Shown in pieces: positions 29,011 to 39,090 of a stretch of DNA of 64,000 nt. The notes beneath the pieces were generated by a model, which saw nothing but the letters and a program-made list of their open reading frames with translations, ran no database searches and was not told the origin of the DNA. The position numbers were made by a program, and so were the translations under genes. Each line of letters begins with the position of its first letter. Within the stretch, counting starts at the first letter, position 1. Source of the DNA: Saccharothrix tamanrassetensis (GTDB taxonomy: Bacteria; Actinomycetota; Actinomycetes; Mycobacteriales; Pseudonocardiaceae). The stretch is from positions 1,105,989 through 1,169,988 of the forward strand of contig NZ_JACHJN010000001.1 of the NCBI RefSeq assembly GCF_014203665.1, read 5' to 3'.

Positions 29011-30228
29011 TCACCCCAGCACCTGCAAGGCCCGCAACGGGATCCCGACCCAGTCCGGCCGGTTGCGGGTCTCGTAGACCACCTCGTACACCGCCTTGTC
29101 CAGCTCGTAGGCGGTGAGCAGGGTGGCCTGCGCGGCGAGGTCGATGCCGGACGCCTCGGCGTACCCGTCGAGGAACGCGGTCCGCGCGGCCGCGGCCCAC
29201 TCCGTCGTGCCACCGGCGTGGGCGGTAGCGTAGTCGAACGACCGCAGCATCCCCGCGACGTCGCGCAGTGGTGAGTGGAACACCCTGCGCTGCGCCAAAG
29301 AAGCCGACGGCTCGCCCTCGAAGTCGATCAGCAGCCAGCGGTCACCGGTCCGCAGCACCTGGCCCAGGTGCAGGTCGCCGTGCACCCGGTGCACGCGCTG
29401 GCCGGGCGACAGGTCGGCGACCGCCGTGAACGCGGCCCGCACCTGTGCGGCCTCGGTGGACAGCAGGGGCACCGCGCGCACCGCCTCCTCCAGCCGGAAC
29501 AGCATGTCGCGGCTGAGCAGTCCAAGAGCGCTTCCGTCCATTGTAGACGTACCGAACGCTATGGCGAGCTGGCGGTGCGTTATAGCCACCGTGCCGCCCA
29601 ACTCCTCGGCGTGGGCGGTGAAGTCCTGGTCCGCGCCCGCCAGCCGGGTCGCGAGGTCCCAGCCCTCGACCGCGTCGGCCATGAACGGGTGCAGCACGCC
29701 GAGCGTCGTCGTGGTGCCCGCCAGTTCGCCCTCGATCGCGCCGAGCACCGGCGCGATGTGCCCGCTGCCCGCCCGACCGAGTGCCCGGTGCACTTCGAGA
29801 TCAGGGTTGAGCCCCGCCGCCAACCGGCGGAACAGCTTGAGGATGTACCGCTCCCCCAGCACGACGGAGGTGTTGGACTGCTCGGCGCCCAACTCGCGAG
29901 CGACCAGCCCGAGCCCCGGCAGCAGCCCACTGCGCGGCTCGGTGCGGCACCGCAGACCGTTGGCCGTGTGGTTGCTCGCGATCACGTCGAGCAAGGCGGA
30001 GGTCATGTCCGGGTCGGCCGTCCCGTCCCGCACGACGAACCCGCCGAACCGCGCCAGCACGTCGGTGCCGTCGGACGTGCTCCAGCGCAAGGACAACGGC
30101 ACGTGGTAGTGCTCGACGTCGTCGCTGTCGGCGAACCGCGCGGCCACGATCGCGAGCAACCCCCGTGGCCCACCCACGTCCAGGCGGTCGAACGCCTCGA
30201 CCAACGACACCACGTCGATCCGCCGCAC
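29011..30228 (-). CDS. mak: Maltokinase, open frame downstream of a premature stop
   Basis: 405 residues from a GTG at 30228. Carries the aminoglycoside-phosphotransferase-like kinase fold of maltokinase/Pep2 with VHGDLHLGQVLR (catalytic Asp about 282) and LIDFEGEP (about 299-304), and ends DWVGIPLRALQVLG. It makes maltose-1-phosphate from maltose supplied by TreS for the GlgE pathway. The native start is almost certainly the ATG at 30324, 1 nt after the treS stop. In that frame 24 codons run to a TGA at 30252-30250, after which the frame reads FGGGGRT. Relatives have WFxGKGR here, so the TGA replaces a Trp codon. Function then depends on re-initiation, read-through, or a sequence error. Confidence 0.8.
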   Translation of the reverse strand: MRRIDVVSLVEAFDRLDVGGPRGLLAIVAARFADSDDVEHYHVPLSLRWSTSDGTDVLARFGGFVVRDGTADPDMTSALLDVIASNHTANGLRCRTEPRSGLLPGLGLVARELGAEQSNTSVVLGERYILKLFRRLAAGLNPDLEVHRALGRAGSGHIAPVLGAIEGELAGTTTTLGVLHPFMADAVEGWDLATRLAGADQDFTAHAEELGGTVAITHRQLAIAFGTSTMDGSALGLLSRDMLFRLEEAVRAVPLLSTEAAQVRAAFTAVADLSPGQRVHRVHGDLHLGQVLRTGDRWLLIDFEGEPSASLAQRRVFHSPLRDVAGMLRSFDYATAHAGGTTEWAAAARTAFLDGYAEASGIDLAAQATLLTAYELDKAVYEVVYETRNRPDWVGIPLRALQVLG

Positions 30229-30249
30229 GGTCCGCCCGCCGCCGCCGAA

Positions 30250-30252
30250 TCA
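30250..30252 (-). other. mak: Premature TGA at codon 25 of the maltokinase gene
   Basis: The frame from ATG 30324 reads MTAITVEFTEVLGRALASWL, then PGRR, then TGA, then FGGGGRTVRRIDVV without further stops. In maltokinases the stretch is LPxxRWFxGKGR, so TGG to TGA is the simplest explanation. Only one base would need to differ. Confidence 0.75.
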
Positions 30253-30325
30253 CCGCCTGCCCGGCAGCCAGGACGCCAGCGCCCGACCCAACACCTCGGT
30301 GAACTCGACGGTGATCGCGGTCATC

Positions 30326-32050
<1,725 letters not shown>

Positions 32051-32207
32051 CGACCGACCACCAAGCCACTACCGAACACCGCGACCGCCTCCTCGACTCG
32101 CACTCTCCCCCACCACACTGAGGACGGGAACGGGATTTGACGAGAACTCGGAGGCCACTGCTCGGAGTTGACGCAGTACCCCGCAGTCCATACCGGACAG
32201 CTGTTCC

Positions 32208-32224
32208 TGGTAGTGGCAGTACCA
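32208..32224. promoter_or_regulatory. Shared 17-bp dyad, copy 3
   Basis: TGGTAGTGGCAGTACCA, about 110 bp upstream of the cupin start in the treS-cupin divergent region. It keeps both outer half-sites (TGGTA and GTACCA) at the same spacing as the other copies; the centre differs, so it is the weakest copy. Confidence 0.4.
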
Positions 32225-32332
32225 CCACAAACACGCGCTCCCGCCCAGCCCGCCGATGCGTCAGTGTGGGAGCGTCATCGTCGCTCTCGCGGACGACGGC
32301 GTGTCCACCCGTTCCCCACGGAGGAGAGAACG

Positions 32333-32818
32333 ATGACCGCTACGGAAGCCAGGGTGGACGTCATCCACCACTCCAGGGGCGAAGGCCCGACGGTGTGGTT
32401 CGGCGACGCCATCTACACGTTCAAGGCCACCCACGAAACCACGAACGGGTCGTTGACGTTCGCGGAGGCGTCCGTGCCACCCGGCAGCGGCCCGCCGCCG
32501 CACGTCCATCCGCGCGCCGATGAGGCGTTCTTCATCCTCTCGGGTGAACTTGAATTCCTCAACGGCACGGAGACCTTCCGCGCGGGCGAGGGCGACTTCG
32601 TGTTCGTGCCGCGCGGCACCAGGCACTGCTTCCGCAACGTGGGCCTGCACGTGTCGCGACTGCTGTTCCTGTTCACGCCCAGCAGCGGCCTGGAGAACTT
32701 CTTCGGCGAGATCGGCAAGCCCGCGCAGGCGGGGGTCGCGCCCGCGCCGCTGACGGACGAGCAGAAGCGCCAGATCGTCGAACTGGCCCCGAAACACGGC
32801 CTGCGGCTCGCACTCTGA
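32333..32818 (+). CDS. Single-domain cupin protein
   Basis: 161 residues, ATG preceded by GGAGGAGAG. Cupin motif 1 is PPHVHPRADEAFFILSGELEF (His, His, Glu metal ligands) and motif 2 is GDFVFVPRGTRHCFRN (His). The C-terminal tail LTDEQKRQIVELAPKHGLRL is typical of stand-alone cupins annotated as quercetin-dioxygenase-like. It leads a three-gene plus-strand operon with the ABM-like and quinone-reductase genes (gaps 19 and 2 nt). Confidence 0.85.
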   Translation: MTATEARVDVIHHSRGEGPTVWFGDAIYTFKATHETTNGSLTFAEASVPPGSGPPPHVHPRADEAFFILSGELEFLNGTETFRAGEGDFVFVPRGTRHCFRNVGLHVSRLLFLFTPSSGLENFFGEIGKPAQAGVAPAPLTDEQKRQIVELAPKHGLRLAL

Positions 32819-32837
32819 CACCACACCGGGAGACACG

Positions 32838-33134
32838 ATGAGCACCGTCGAGACGATCAGGTTCAAGCTGCGCGAGGGCATCGCGGACGAGGACTTCCTG
32901 CGCCGCAACCGCACGGTCGAGGCCGAGTACATGGCGAAGCGGCCCGGCTTCAAGTCCCGCCAGACCGCGGTCAGCGCGGACGGCGAGTACCTGGTGCAGG
33001 TGCACTGGGCGACCGCCGAGGACGCCGACGCCACCATCGCCGCGTTCTCCGGCGCGCCGGAGACGCAGGACTTCCTCGCCGCCGTGGACGTGTCCACGGT
33101 CGCGTCCGGCCGCTACCAGCTGGTGGACCACTGA
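32838..33134 (+). CDS. Small ABM/EthD-superfamily protein
   Basis: 98 residues with a dimeric ferredoxin-like pattern: ETIRFKLREGIADEDFLRRNRTVEAEYMAKRPGFKSRQTAVS and EYLVQVHWATAEDADATIAAFSG. Similar small proteins include antibiotic-biosynthesis monooxygenases, but no catalytic residue is decisive. Stop is 2 nt from the start of the next gene. Confidence 0.75.
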   Translation: MSTVETIRFKLREGIADEDFLRRNRTVEAEYMAKRPGFKSRQTAVSADGEYLVQVHWATAEDADATIAAFSGAPETQDFLAAVDVSTVASGRYQLVDH

Positions 33135-33136
33135 CC

Positions 33137-34096
33137 ATGACGAACATCATGCGCGCGGCGGTCATCGACGCGTTCGGCCCGGCCGACACCCTCCGACTCA
33201 CCGACCTCCCCGTCCCGGTGCCCGGCGAGGGCGAGGTGCTGATCCGGGTGCACGCGGCGGGGATCAACGCGATCGACTGGGCGTCGCGCGCGGGCCAGGG
33301 GGTCGGCGTCTCCGCCTTCCCCGCCGTGCTGGGCTGGGACCTGTCCGGCACGGTGGTCACCGGCACCGGTGTGACCGGCCCCCAGGCGGGCGACGAGGTG
33401 TTCGGCATGCCGCGCTTCCCCGCGTTGGCGGGCGCGTACGCCGAGTACGTGGTGAGCCCGGCGGACGAGGTGGTGCCCAAGCCGGACAACGTGGACCACC
33501 GCACAGCCGCGGCGGCGCCGATGGTCGGGATCACCGCGTGGCAGACGCTGTTCCGCCACGCGGGCCTGGAGAGGGGCCAGCGGGTGCTGGTGCACGGCGC
33601 CGCCGGCGGGGTCGGTCACGTGGCCGTGCAGCTCGCGGCCGGAACGGGGGCCGAGGTCGTCGGCACGGCGTCAGCCCGCAACCACGACTTCGTCGCCGGT
33701 CTGGGCGCGTCGCGAGTCGTGGACTACACCGCGGAACGGGTCGAGGACGTCGTGCGCGACATCGACGTGGTCGTTGACACGAGAGGTGGGGACGACGCCG
33801 TGCGGCTGCTGGACGTGCTGCGCCCCGGCGGCATCCTGGTCACGCTCAAGGGCCAGGACGACAAGCTCGACGCGACCGCCCGCGAACGCGGGCTGCGCAC
33901 CGGCTACACGTACGTGAGCCCGGACGCCGAGGCGCTCGTGGACATCGCGCGGCGGCTGGCCGACGGCTCGCTGCGGATCGCGCTGGAGCAGGCGTTCCCG
34001 CTGGAGCGGGTGGCCGCCGCCCATGCCACCGGCGAGGAGGGCCACGTGCGCGGCAGGCTCGTGCTCGACGTGTATTCCGCGTCCGGCGGCAACTAA
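33137..34096 (+). CDS. Zinc-independent NADPH:quinone reductase-like MDR oxidoreductase
   Basis: 319 residues. Medium-chain dehydrogenase fold: MRAAVIDAFGPADTLRLTDLPVPVPGEGEVLIRVHAAGINAIDW, the nucleotide motif VLVHGAAGGVGHVAVQLA, and a C-terminus with ARRLADGSLRIALEQAFPLERVAAAHAT. The catalytic and structural zinc cysteines of alcohol dehydrogenases are absent, as in quinone reductases. Third gene of the cupin operon. Confidence 0.9.
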   Translation: MTNIMRAAVIDAFGPADTLRLTDLPVPVPGEGEVLIRVHAAGINAIDWASRAGQGVGVSAFPAVLGWDLSGTVVTGTGVTGPQAGDEVFGMPRFPALAGAYAEYVVSPADEVVPKPDNVDHRTAAAAPMVGITAWQTLFRHAGLERGQRVLVHGAAGGVGHVAVQLAAGTGAEVVGTASARNHDFVAGLGASRVVDYTAERVEDVVRDIDVVVDTRGGDDAVRLLDVLRPGGILVTLKGQDDKLDATARERGLRTGYTYVSPDAEALVDIARRLADGSLRIALEQAFPLERVAAAHATGEEGHVRGRLVLDVYSASGGN

Positions 34097-34289
34097 CGAA
34101 GTGGTGCTGCGGGAAAGCGGGACGCTTGTGACCGATCGGGCGCTGGGACAGTATTTGGTCCGTAGGCGACCGATTCAGGTAGCGGAATGGAAATCGCACC
34201 GGTTCGCCGATCCCGGGGAGCAGGGGCGCATTCACCGCCGATGCGATCGCTGCCGATCCCCAACCACGACCGAGCCAGGAGTGTGGACG

Positions 34290-35942
34290 ATGACAGGTGA
34301 AGAAAACGGTTCACAAACCGTGCGCGAAGCGACCCTGGATCTCTTTCGCGACCTGGGCCTCACGACGGTCTTCAGCAACCCGAGCCACACCGAGATGAAG
34401 TTGTTCGACAAGTGGCCGGACGACTTCAAGTTCATCATGGGCCTGCAGGAGGCCACGATCGTCGGCATGGCCGACGGTCACGCCCAGGCGACCGGCGAGC
34501 CGTCGCTGGTGATCATCAACGGTGGTCCCGGCGTGGGCAACGCGATGGGCGGCATCTACACCGCGGCCAGCGCGCACACCCCGATGGTGATCATCGGCGG
34601 CCAGCAGGCCCGCAAGCTGCTGATGGGCGAGCCGTTCCTCAAGGCCGGCGAGGCCACCCAGCTGCCCAAGCCCTACATCAAGTGGTCGGCGGAGCCCGCT
34701 CGTCCCCAGGACGTGCCCGCGCTGATCGAGAAGGCGTACCACATCGCCAAGCAGCAGCCCGCCGGTCCGGTGTTCATCGCCGTCCCGGAGGACGACTGGA
34801 TCAGGCCCGCCGCGCCCACCGCGCACAAGGTCCGCAAGGTCGAGAGCGCGGTCGTGCCGGACCCGGCGGTGCTCGCCACCATCGCGGCCACGCTCGACAA
34901 CGCCGAACGGCCCGCGCTGGTGGCGGGTCCTGGCGTGGAGATCGGCGGCGCGCGGCTCGACCTCGTGCAACTGGCCGAGAAGCTCAACGCCAGGGTGTAC
35001 GGCAGCCCGGTGTGGCCGAGGGGCAGCTTCCCCGAGACGCACCCGCTGTTCGGCGGCGTCCTCGCGCCGATGCCGGAGCTGATCAACGCCAAGCTGGCCG
35101 AGCACGACGTGGTCGTGGTGCTGGGCAGCCCGACGTTCACGCTGTTCACGACGGTGGACCTGTTCAACCCGGCCCCGGCCCCGCTCGACCAGAGCGACGG
35201 GCCGAGCCTGGCGGAGGGCACGGAGTTCATCCACCTCACGGACAGCCCCGAGGCGGCCGCGTGGTCCATGGCGGCCTCCGCGTACGTCCTGCCGCCCGCG
35301 CAGGCGGTGCGGGACCTGGTGCCGCTGGTCCGCCGGCACGAGAAGGTGGCGCTGCCCTCCAACCGGGAGCCGGTCGCGGTGCCCGAGGCGTCCACGCCGC
35401 TCACCCAGGCGTACCTGTTCCACCTGCTCGCCCAGGAGCTGCCCTCCGACGCGCAGCTGTTCGAGGAGCTGCCGATCGCACGGGCGGACTTCCACGAGCA
35501 GATCCCGCTCGGTCCGGACAACGGCTACTTCGCCACGGCCAGTGGCGCGCTCGGCTTCCCCTTCGCGGGCGCCGTCGGCTACGCGGTCGCCCGTCCGGAC
35601 CGCCGGGCCGTGGTCGTCATGGGCGAGGGTTCCGCGCAGTACACGATCCACGCGCTGTGGACCGCGGCCCAGCACAACCTGCCGGTCACCTTCATCATCC
35701 CGAACAACTCCGGCTACCTGTCGCTGAAGTACTACCTCGACGAGGACAGCCAGCAGGCCTGGCACGCCGGGTGGGACCTCAGCGGGGTCAACATGGCCGA
35801 TCTGGCGCGCGGCTTCGGCTGTCCCGCCGAGCGCATCGAGTCCCCGGACTCGCTGCGCCAGTCGCTGAAGGCCGCCCTCAACGCGGACGGCCCGATGCTG
35901 CTGGACGTCGTCGTGCAGGACCCCGGCCTGTTCCGGCTGTAG
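34290..35942 (+). CDS. Benzoylformate-decarboxylase-like thiamine-diphosphate enzyme
   Basis: 550 residues from the ATG at 34290 (CAGGAG upstream); the frame extends upstream without a ribosome site. PYR domain VFSNPSHTEMKLFDKW (activating Glu), central domain, and PP domain VVVMGEGSAQYTIHALWTAAQHNLPVTFIIPNN. The metal-binding motif starts GEG rather than the usual GDG. Layout and the ALWTAAQ block are closest to benzoylformate decarboxylase (MdlC). Preceded by a 193-bp gap and followed by a strong terminator, so probably a single-gene transcript. Confidence 0.88.
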   Translation: MTGEENGSQTVREATLDLFRDLGLTTVFSNPSHTEMKLFDKWPDDFKFIMGLQEATIVGMADGHAQATGEPSLVIINGGPGVGNAMGGIYTAASAHTPMVIIGGQQARKLLMGEPFLKAGEATQLPKPYIKWSAEPARPQDVPALIEKAYHIAKQQPAGPVFIAVPEDDWIRPAAPTAHKVRKVESAVVPDPAVLATIAATLDNAERPALVAGPGVEIGGARLDLVQLAEKLNARVYGSPVWPRGSFPETHPLFGGVLAPMPELINAKLAEHDVVVVLGSPTFTLFTTVDLFNPAPAPLDQSDGPSLAEGTEFIHLTDSPEAAAWSMAASAYVLPPAQAVRDLVPLVRRHEKVALPSNREPVAVPEASTPLTQAYLFHLLAQELPSDAQLFEELPIARADFHEQIPLGPDNGYFATASGALGFPFAGAVGYAVARPDRRAVVVMGEGSAQYTIHALWTAAQHNLPVTFIIPNNSGYLSLKYYLDEDSQQAWHAGWDLSGVNMADLARGFGCPAERIESPDSLRQSLKAALNADGPMLLDVVVQDPGLFRL

Positions 35943-35960
35943 ATCCGCGCCGCGCACCCG

Positions 35961-36000
35961 CGCCCTCCGTCCGCACCCGGACGGAGGGCGCGGTTTTTTA
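35961..36000 (+). terminator. Rho-independent terminator
   Basis: A perfect 14-bp stem (GCGCCCTCCGTCCG and complement), 4-nt loop, then GG and six T residues, 19 bp after the decarboxylase stop. Confidence 0.93.
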
Positions 36001-36170
36001 CCGACACCACGGAATGCGCCTGTCGGTATCCACTTCCTTGCCACCATTCCACCACTCCGAGACGATTCATTTGATTCCCGACGGATGATGCTGCCGGACG
36101 TGAATGGACTCGGTGGTCGTGCCGCACCGCCGGATTTCCTTGCCCGCCCCGGCGCGCAAGGCTTTTCTCC

Positions 36171-36295
36171 GCGCTGTCGTTGCCCGTGGCCGCCCAGCAG
36201 ATCGGGCTGCAGAACGCCATCACCGCGTTCACCGTCGTGGTGGCGGCGCTGGTGCTGATGGCGATGGCGAGACTGCCGCACACCACACGTCGTGA
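36171..36295 (+). pseudogene. Possible C-terminal fragment of an MFS transporter
   Basis: The frame through 36180 reads LPVAAQQIGLQNAITAF followed by VVVAALVLMAMARLPH, a helix like the last transmembrane segment of MFS efflux proteins, with nothing recognisable upstream. A hydrophobic fragment of 35-40 residues is weak evidence. The surrounding 36002-36300 stretch has no other gene. Confidence 0.3.
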
Positions 36296-36300
36296 GAAAG

Positions 36301-36336
36301 CCGATCGCCCCGAGCTCGGGGACTCGGGGCGATCGG
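36301..36336 (-). terminator. Hairpin downstream of the MFS gene
   Basis: A perfect 14-bp stem (CCGATCGCCCCGAG and complement) with an 8-nt loop, 12 bp past the minus-strand MFS stop; on that strand CTTTCTC follows. Confidence 0.8.
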
Positions 36337-36347
36337 ATCTTCTCGCG

Positions 36348-37583
36348 TCAAGCGGTGACGGCGCCCGAGTTGGTCGGGACCGGGGCCTCCGGTGAAGATG
36401 CCGCGTCCGACACCTTGAGCAGGCCGATCGCCCACGTGGCGGGCAACGCGACCGCGCTGACGATGAGGGCCGTGAGAACCACGGCGTGCGCGCCGCTGGC
36501 GGCCAGCACCGCGCCACCCACGAGCGCGCCGACGGCGATGCCCGCGTTGACCGCGGAAGCGCCGAGCGTGGCCGCCAGGTCGCCGCCGGCGCCCGCCAAC
36601 GTGATCACGCGCAGCTGCAGGGACGGGACGAGGCCGAACCCCACGAGACCCCACAGCGCCAATGTGATCGTGGCGAGGATCGGCGACCCACCGAACACGT
36701 AGAGCCCGGCGAACGCGATGATGAGCAGGATGTTGGCCACCACCAACGTCTTCGTCGCACTCTTGTCGGCGAACTTGCCGCCGAAGAACGTGCCGACCGC
36801 GCTGGCGACGCCGTACGCGAGCAGGAAGACGCTGATCAGCGAGCCCGAGATGCCGGTGATCTCCTCCAAATACGGCGCCAGGTACGTGAGCGCCGTGAAC
36901 TGGCCGCCCAGCAACAGGAAACCGACCAGGAGCGTGGCGATGACCGGGAACGCGAACGCCGACCTGGCCTGCGCGCCGATCCCGGCGGAACCGGGGCTCC
37001 GCACCGGCGGCACCAGCAGCAGCGTCGCGGCCAGCGCGATCACACCGAGGATGACGATGCCGACGAACGCGGCCTGCCACCCGAGCGCCTGCCCGACCAG
37101 TGTGCCCAGCGGCACGCCGAGCACGGTCGACACGGCGATGCCGCCGAAAACCATCGCCATGGCCTGACCGCGCCGCTCCGCGGGCACCAGCACCGCCGCG
37201 ACCGTGGACGCGACACCGATGAAGAGGCCGTGGATCGACCCGGTCAGCACCCGCGCGATCAGCAGCGCGCCGAAGCTCACCGAGATCACCGCGACCAGGT
37301 TGCCGACGATGTAGACCGCCAACGCCAGCCACAGCAGGAACTTGCGGCCCAGCTTGATGGTCAGCGCCGTGATGATCGGGCCGCCGATCGAGATGCCGAG
37401 CGCGTAGGCCGTGACGAGTTGCCCCGCCGTGCTCACCGACACCGAGAGATCGTCGGCGATGAGGTTCAGGATGCCGACGACCACGAGTTCCGCCGTGCCG
37501 ATGACAAACGAACCCAGCGCCAGCGCCACCAGCGCCACAGTGCTCCGCGGATGCCCCGCCCCCGGCTGCATGGTCGTACTCAT
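36348..37583 (-). CDS. MFS efflux transporter, AraJ/Cmx-like (DHA1)
   Basis: 411 residues from the ATG at 37583 (AGAGGTAGG upstream; a GTG two codons earlier is possible). About 12 transmembrane segments; ALALGSFVIGTAELVVVGILNLIADDLSVSVSTAGQLVTAYALG is the DHA1 start and LGRKFLLWLALAVYIVG is motif A. Relatives export sugars, chloramphenicol or other drugs. Last gene of the SnoaL-HbpS-MFS unit on the minus strand. Confidence 0.9.
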   Translation of the reverse strand: MSTTMQPGAGHPRSTVALVALALGSFVIGTAELVVVGILNLIADDLSVSVSTAGQLVTAYALGISIGGPIITALTIKLGRKFLLWLALAVYIVGNLVAVISVSFGALLIARVLTGSIHGLFIGVASTVAAVLVPAERRGQAMAMVFGGIAVSTVLGVPLGTLVGQALGWQAAFVGIVILGVIALAATLLLVPPVRSPGSAGIGAQARSAFAFPVIATLLVGFLLLGGQFTALTYLAPYLEEITGISGSLISVFLLAYGVASAVGTFFGGKFADKSATKTLVVANILLIIAFAGLYVFGGSPILATITLALWGLVGFGLVPSLQLRVITLAGAGGDLAATLGASAVNAGIAVGALVGGAVLAASGAHAVVLTALIVSAVALPATWAIGLLKVSDAASSPEAPVPTNSGAVTA

Positions 37584-37623
37584 GTGCACCTACCTCTTCT
37601 CCTGTGATGTCCGGCTGTTCCAG

Positions 37624-38037
37624 TCAGGCGCCGACCGGGGCCGACGCGGCCAGACCGGCTTCGGCGATCGGCTGGTCCTCGCCGCCCTTGCCGCCGGAGA
37701 CGCCGATCGCGCCCACGACCTCGCCGTCGACCGTGATCGGCGCGCCGCCGGGCAGGATCGCCACGTTCGGCTGCGCGGACAGGCCCGCCAGCAGCGGCGG
37801 GATGCCCGCCGCGAACTCCATGAAGTCCTGGGTGGAGACCCCGAGGCCGGCCGATGTGATCGCCTTGTTGGTCGCCAGACCGGTGTTGAAGAACGACGCG
37901 CCGTCCATCCGCGCGAACGCCTTCACGTGGCCACCGTCGTCCACGATGGAAATGGACACGCTGACGCCGAGTTGCTCCGCGTGCGCCAACGCCGCATCGA
38001 GCACACGTCGCGCGTACTGCGTGGAAAGGGAAACCAT
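37624..38037 (-). CDS. GlcG/HbpS-like (DUF336) protein
   Basis: 137 residues. The family pattern is clear: ARRVLDAALAHAEQLGVSVSISIVDDGGHVKAFARMDGA, ATNKAITSAGLGVST, and GGAPITVDGEVVGAIGVSGGKGGEDQPIAEAGL. HbpS members bind haem and some act as redox sensors outside the cell, but there is no signal peptide here. Lies 40 nt upstream of the MFS start and 35 nt downstream of the SnoaL-like gene. Confidence 0.9.
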   Translation of the reverse strand: MVSLSTQYARRVLDAALAHAEQLGVSVSISIVDDGGHVKAFARMDGASFFNTGLATNKAITSAGLGVSTQDFMEFAAGIPPLLAGLSAQPNVAILPGGAPITVDGEVVGAIGVSGGKGGEDQPIAEAGLAASAPVGA

Positions 38038-38072
38038 CGAACCGCTCCTCGTGTTCTTCGGGGGTGCGTGAA

Positions 38073-38495
38073 CTACTTGTAGGAGACTTCGAGCATGCCG
38101 AAAGAGGTGCCTGCGAGAATGGGGTCGAAGTACTCCCAGTACTCGTGGATCAAGCCCGCCTCGTCGAACTTGAAGATGCCCAGGTAGCTGTTGCGGTACA
38201 TCCCGCCGTCGTCCTTGAGCACCAGTTCCCCGTCGAAGCGCGCGAGGACGGTGTCACCGTCCACCCACGTCTCCCTGATCGGGAAGCTCAGGCTCTCGAA
38301 CAGGCCGGGAGTGCCCCTCCAGCGCTCGAAGATCGCCGCCTTGCCGACCAGTCGGTGCGGGAACATCTCCGTGCCGTACGGGTAGTAGTGATCCGCGTCC
38401 TCGGCCCAGAGCTCGATCCACGACGCCGTGTCCTTCTCCTCCAGCAAACGCAGGAAGGTGGCCACGGTCGCGACATTCCGGCTTTTGTCGGCCAT
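38073..38495 (-). CDS. SnoaL/NTF2-like protein
   Basis: 140 residues from the ATG at 38495 (GGGGTGA upstream). A single NTF2-like cone: TVATFLRLLEEKDTASWIELWAEDADHYYPYG, GKAAIFERWRG, LGIFKFDEAGLIHEYWEYFDP. The family includes polyketide cyclases and limonene-epoxide-hydrolase-like enzymes; acidic and tyrosine residues are present but no assignment is possible. It is the first gene of its minus-strand unit and a dyad lies about 80 bp upstream. Confidence 0.82.
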   Translation of the reverse strand: MADKSRNVATVATFLRLLEEKDTASWIELWAEDADHYYPYGTEMFPHRLVGKAAIFERWRGTPGLFESLSFPIRETWVDGDTVLARFDGELVLKDDGGMYRNSYLGIFKFDEAGLIHEYWEYFDPILAGTSFGMLEVSYK

Positions 38496-38573
38496 GCGAT
38501 TCACCCCAGTCGTCCGTTCACGTGGGAACAGGATCCCGCCCGCACGGGTGGCGGAACCAGAACGGAGTGGTCG

Positions 38574-38590
38574 TGGTACTCCAAGTACCA
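38574..38590. promoter_or_regulatory. Shared 17-bp dyad, copy 4 (perfect palindrome)
   Basis: TGGTACTCCAAGTACCA: perfect 7-bp arms with a CCA spacer, between the divergent SnoaL-like gene and the oxidoreductase remnant/LLM unit. The most symmetrical of the four copies. Confidence 0.55.
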
Positions 38591-38782
38591 GGATGAGGGT
38601 CGACGTTCACGCAGGTCAGCACCGTCCCGCAGAAGTGCGGACCACCCATTCGGGTGACCGGTCGCGATGTCCGACCGGAAATTTCGTATGGTCAACACTT
38701 CGTTCGGTTCCCGTTGGACAACCCCGCCGATTTCGGTACGGTCCGAAAGTCCGCACGCTCGACCAGGAATGCAGGAGGGCCG

Positions 38783-39090
38783 ATGACTTCCACCTTGCCC
38801 GTCGTGGCCACCGCCTTGCGCTCGGCCGTGCGTGGCAACGTCCTGGTCGCCGCGGACCCTGCCTACGACGGCGCCCGCCGGGTCTGGAACGGCCTGGTGG
38901 ACCGCTACCCGGCGGTGATCGCCCGCTGCGTCGACACCGCCGACGTGGTGGCCGCCGTGCGCAGCTGGGGCCGGACGACCAGGAACGCACCCGAGCGACC
39001 TTCGGCGAGAACCTGTCCAAGTCGTTGACCCCCAAGCAACTCCTCGATCCCGACGGAGTTTTCACCGCTGTACCGACCCTCGAGGGATGA
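38783..39090 (+). pseudogene. Internally deleted FAD-linked (berberine-bridge-like) oxidoreductase
   Basis: The ATG at 38783 (GGAGGG upstream) opens MTSTLPVVATALRSAVRGNVL and DRYPAVIARCVDTADVVAAVR, the N-terminus of a BBE/FAD_binding_4 oxidoreductase. Directly after about 38965 the frame changes to RTRATFGENLSKSLTPKQLLDPDGVF, which is the family C-terminus. About 350 residues of FAD and substrate domain are missing and the frame is shifted. The old stop still overlaps the ATG of the next gene (ATGA). Deletion of the middle is the simplest reading. Confidence 0.7.
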
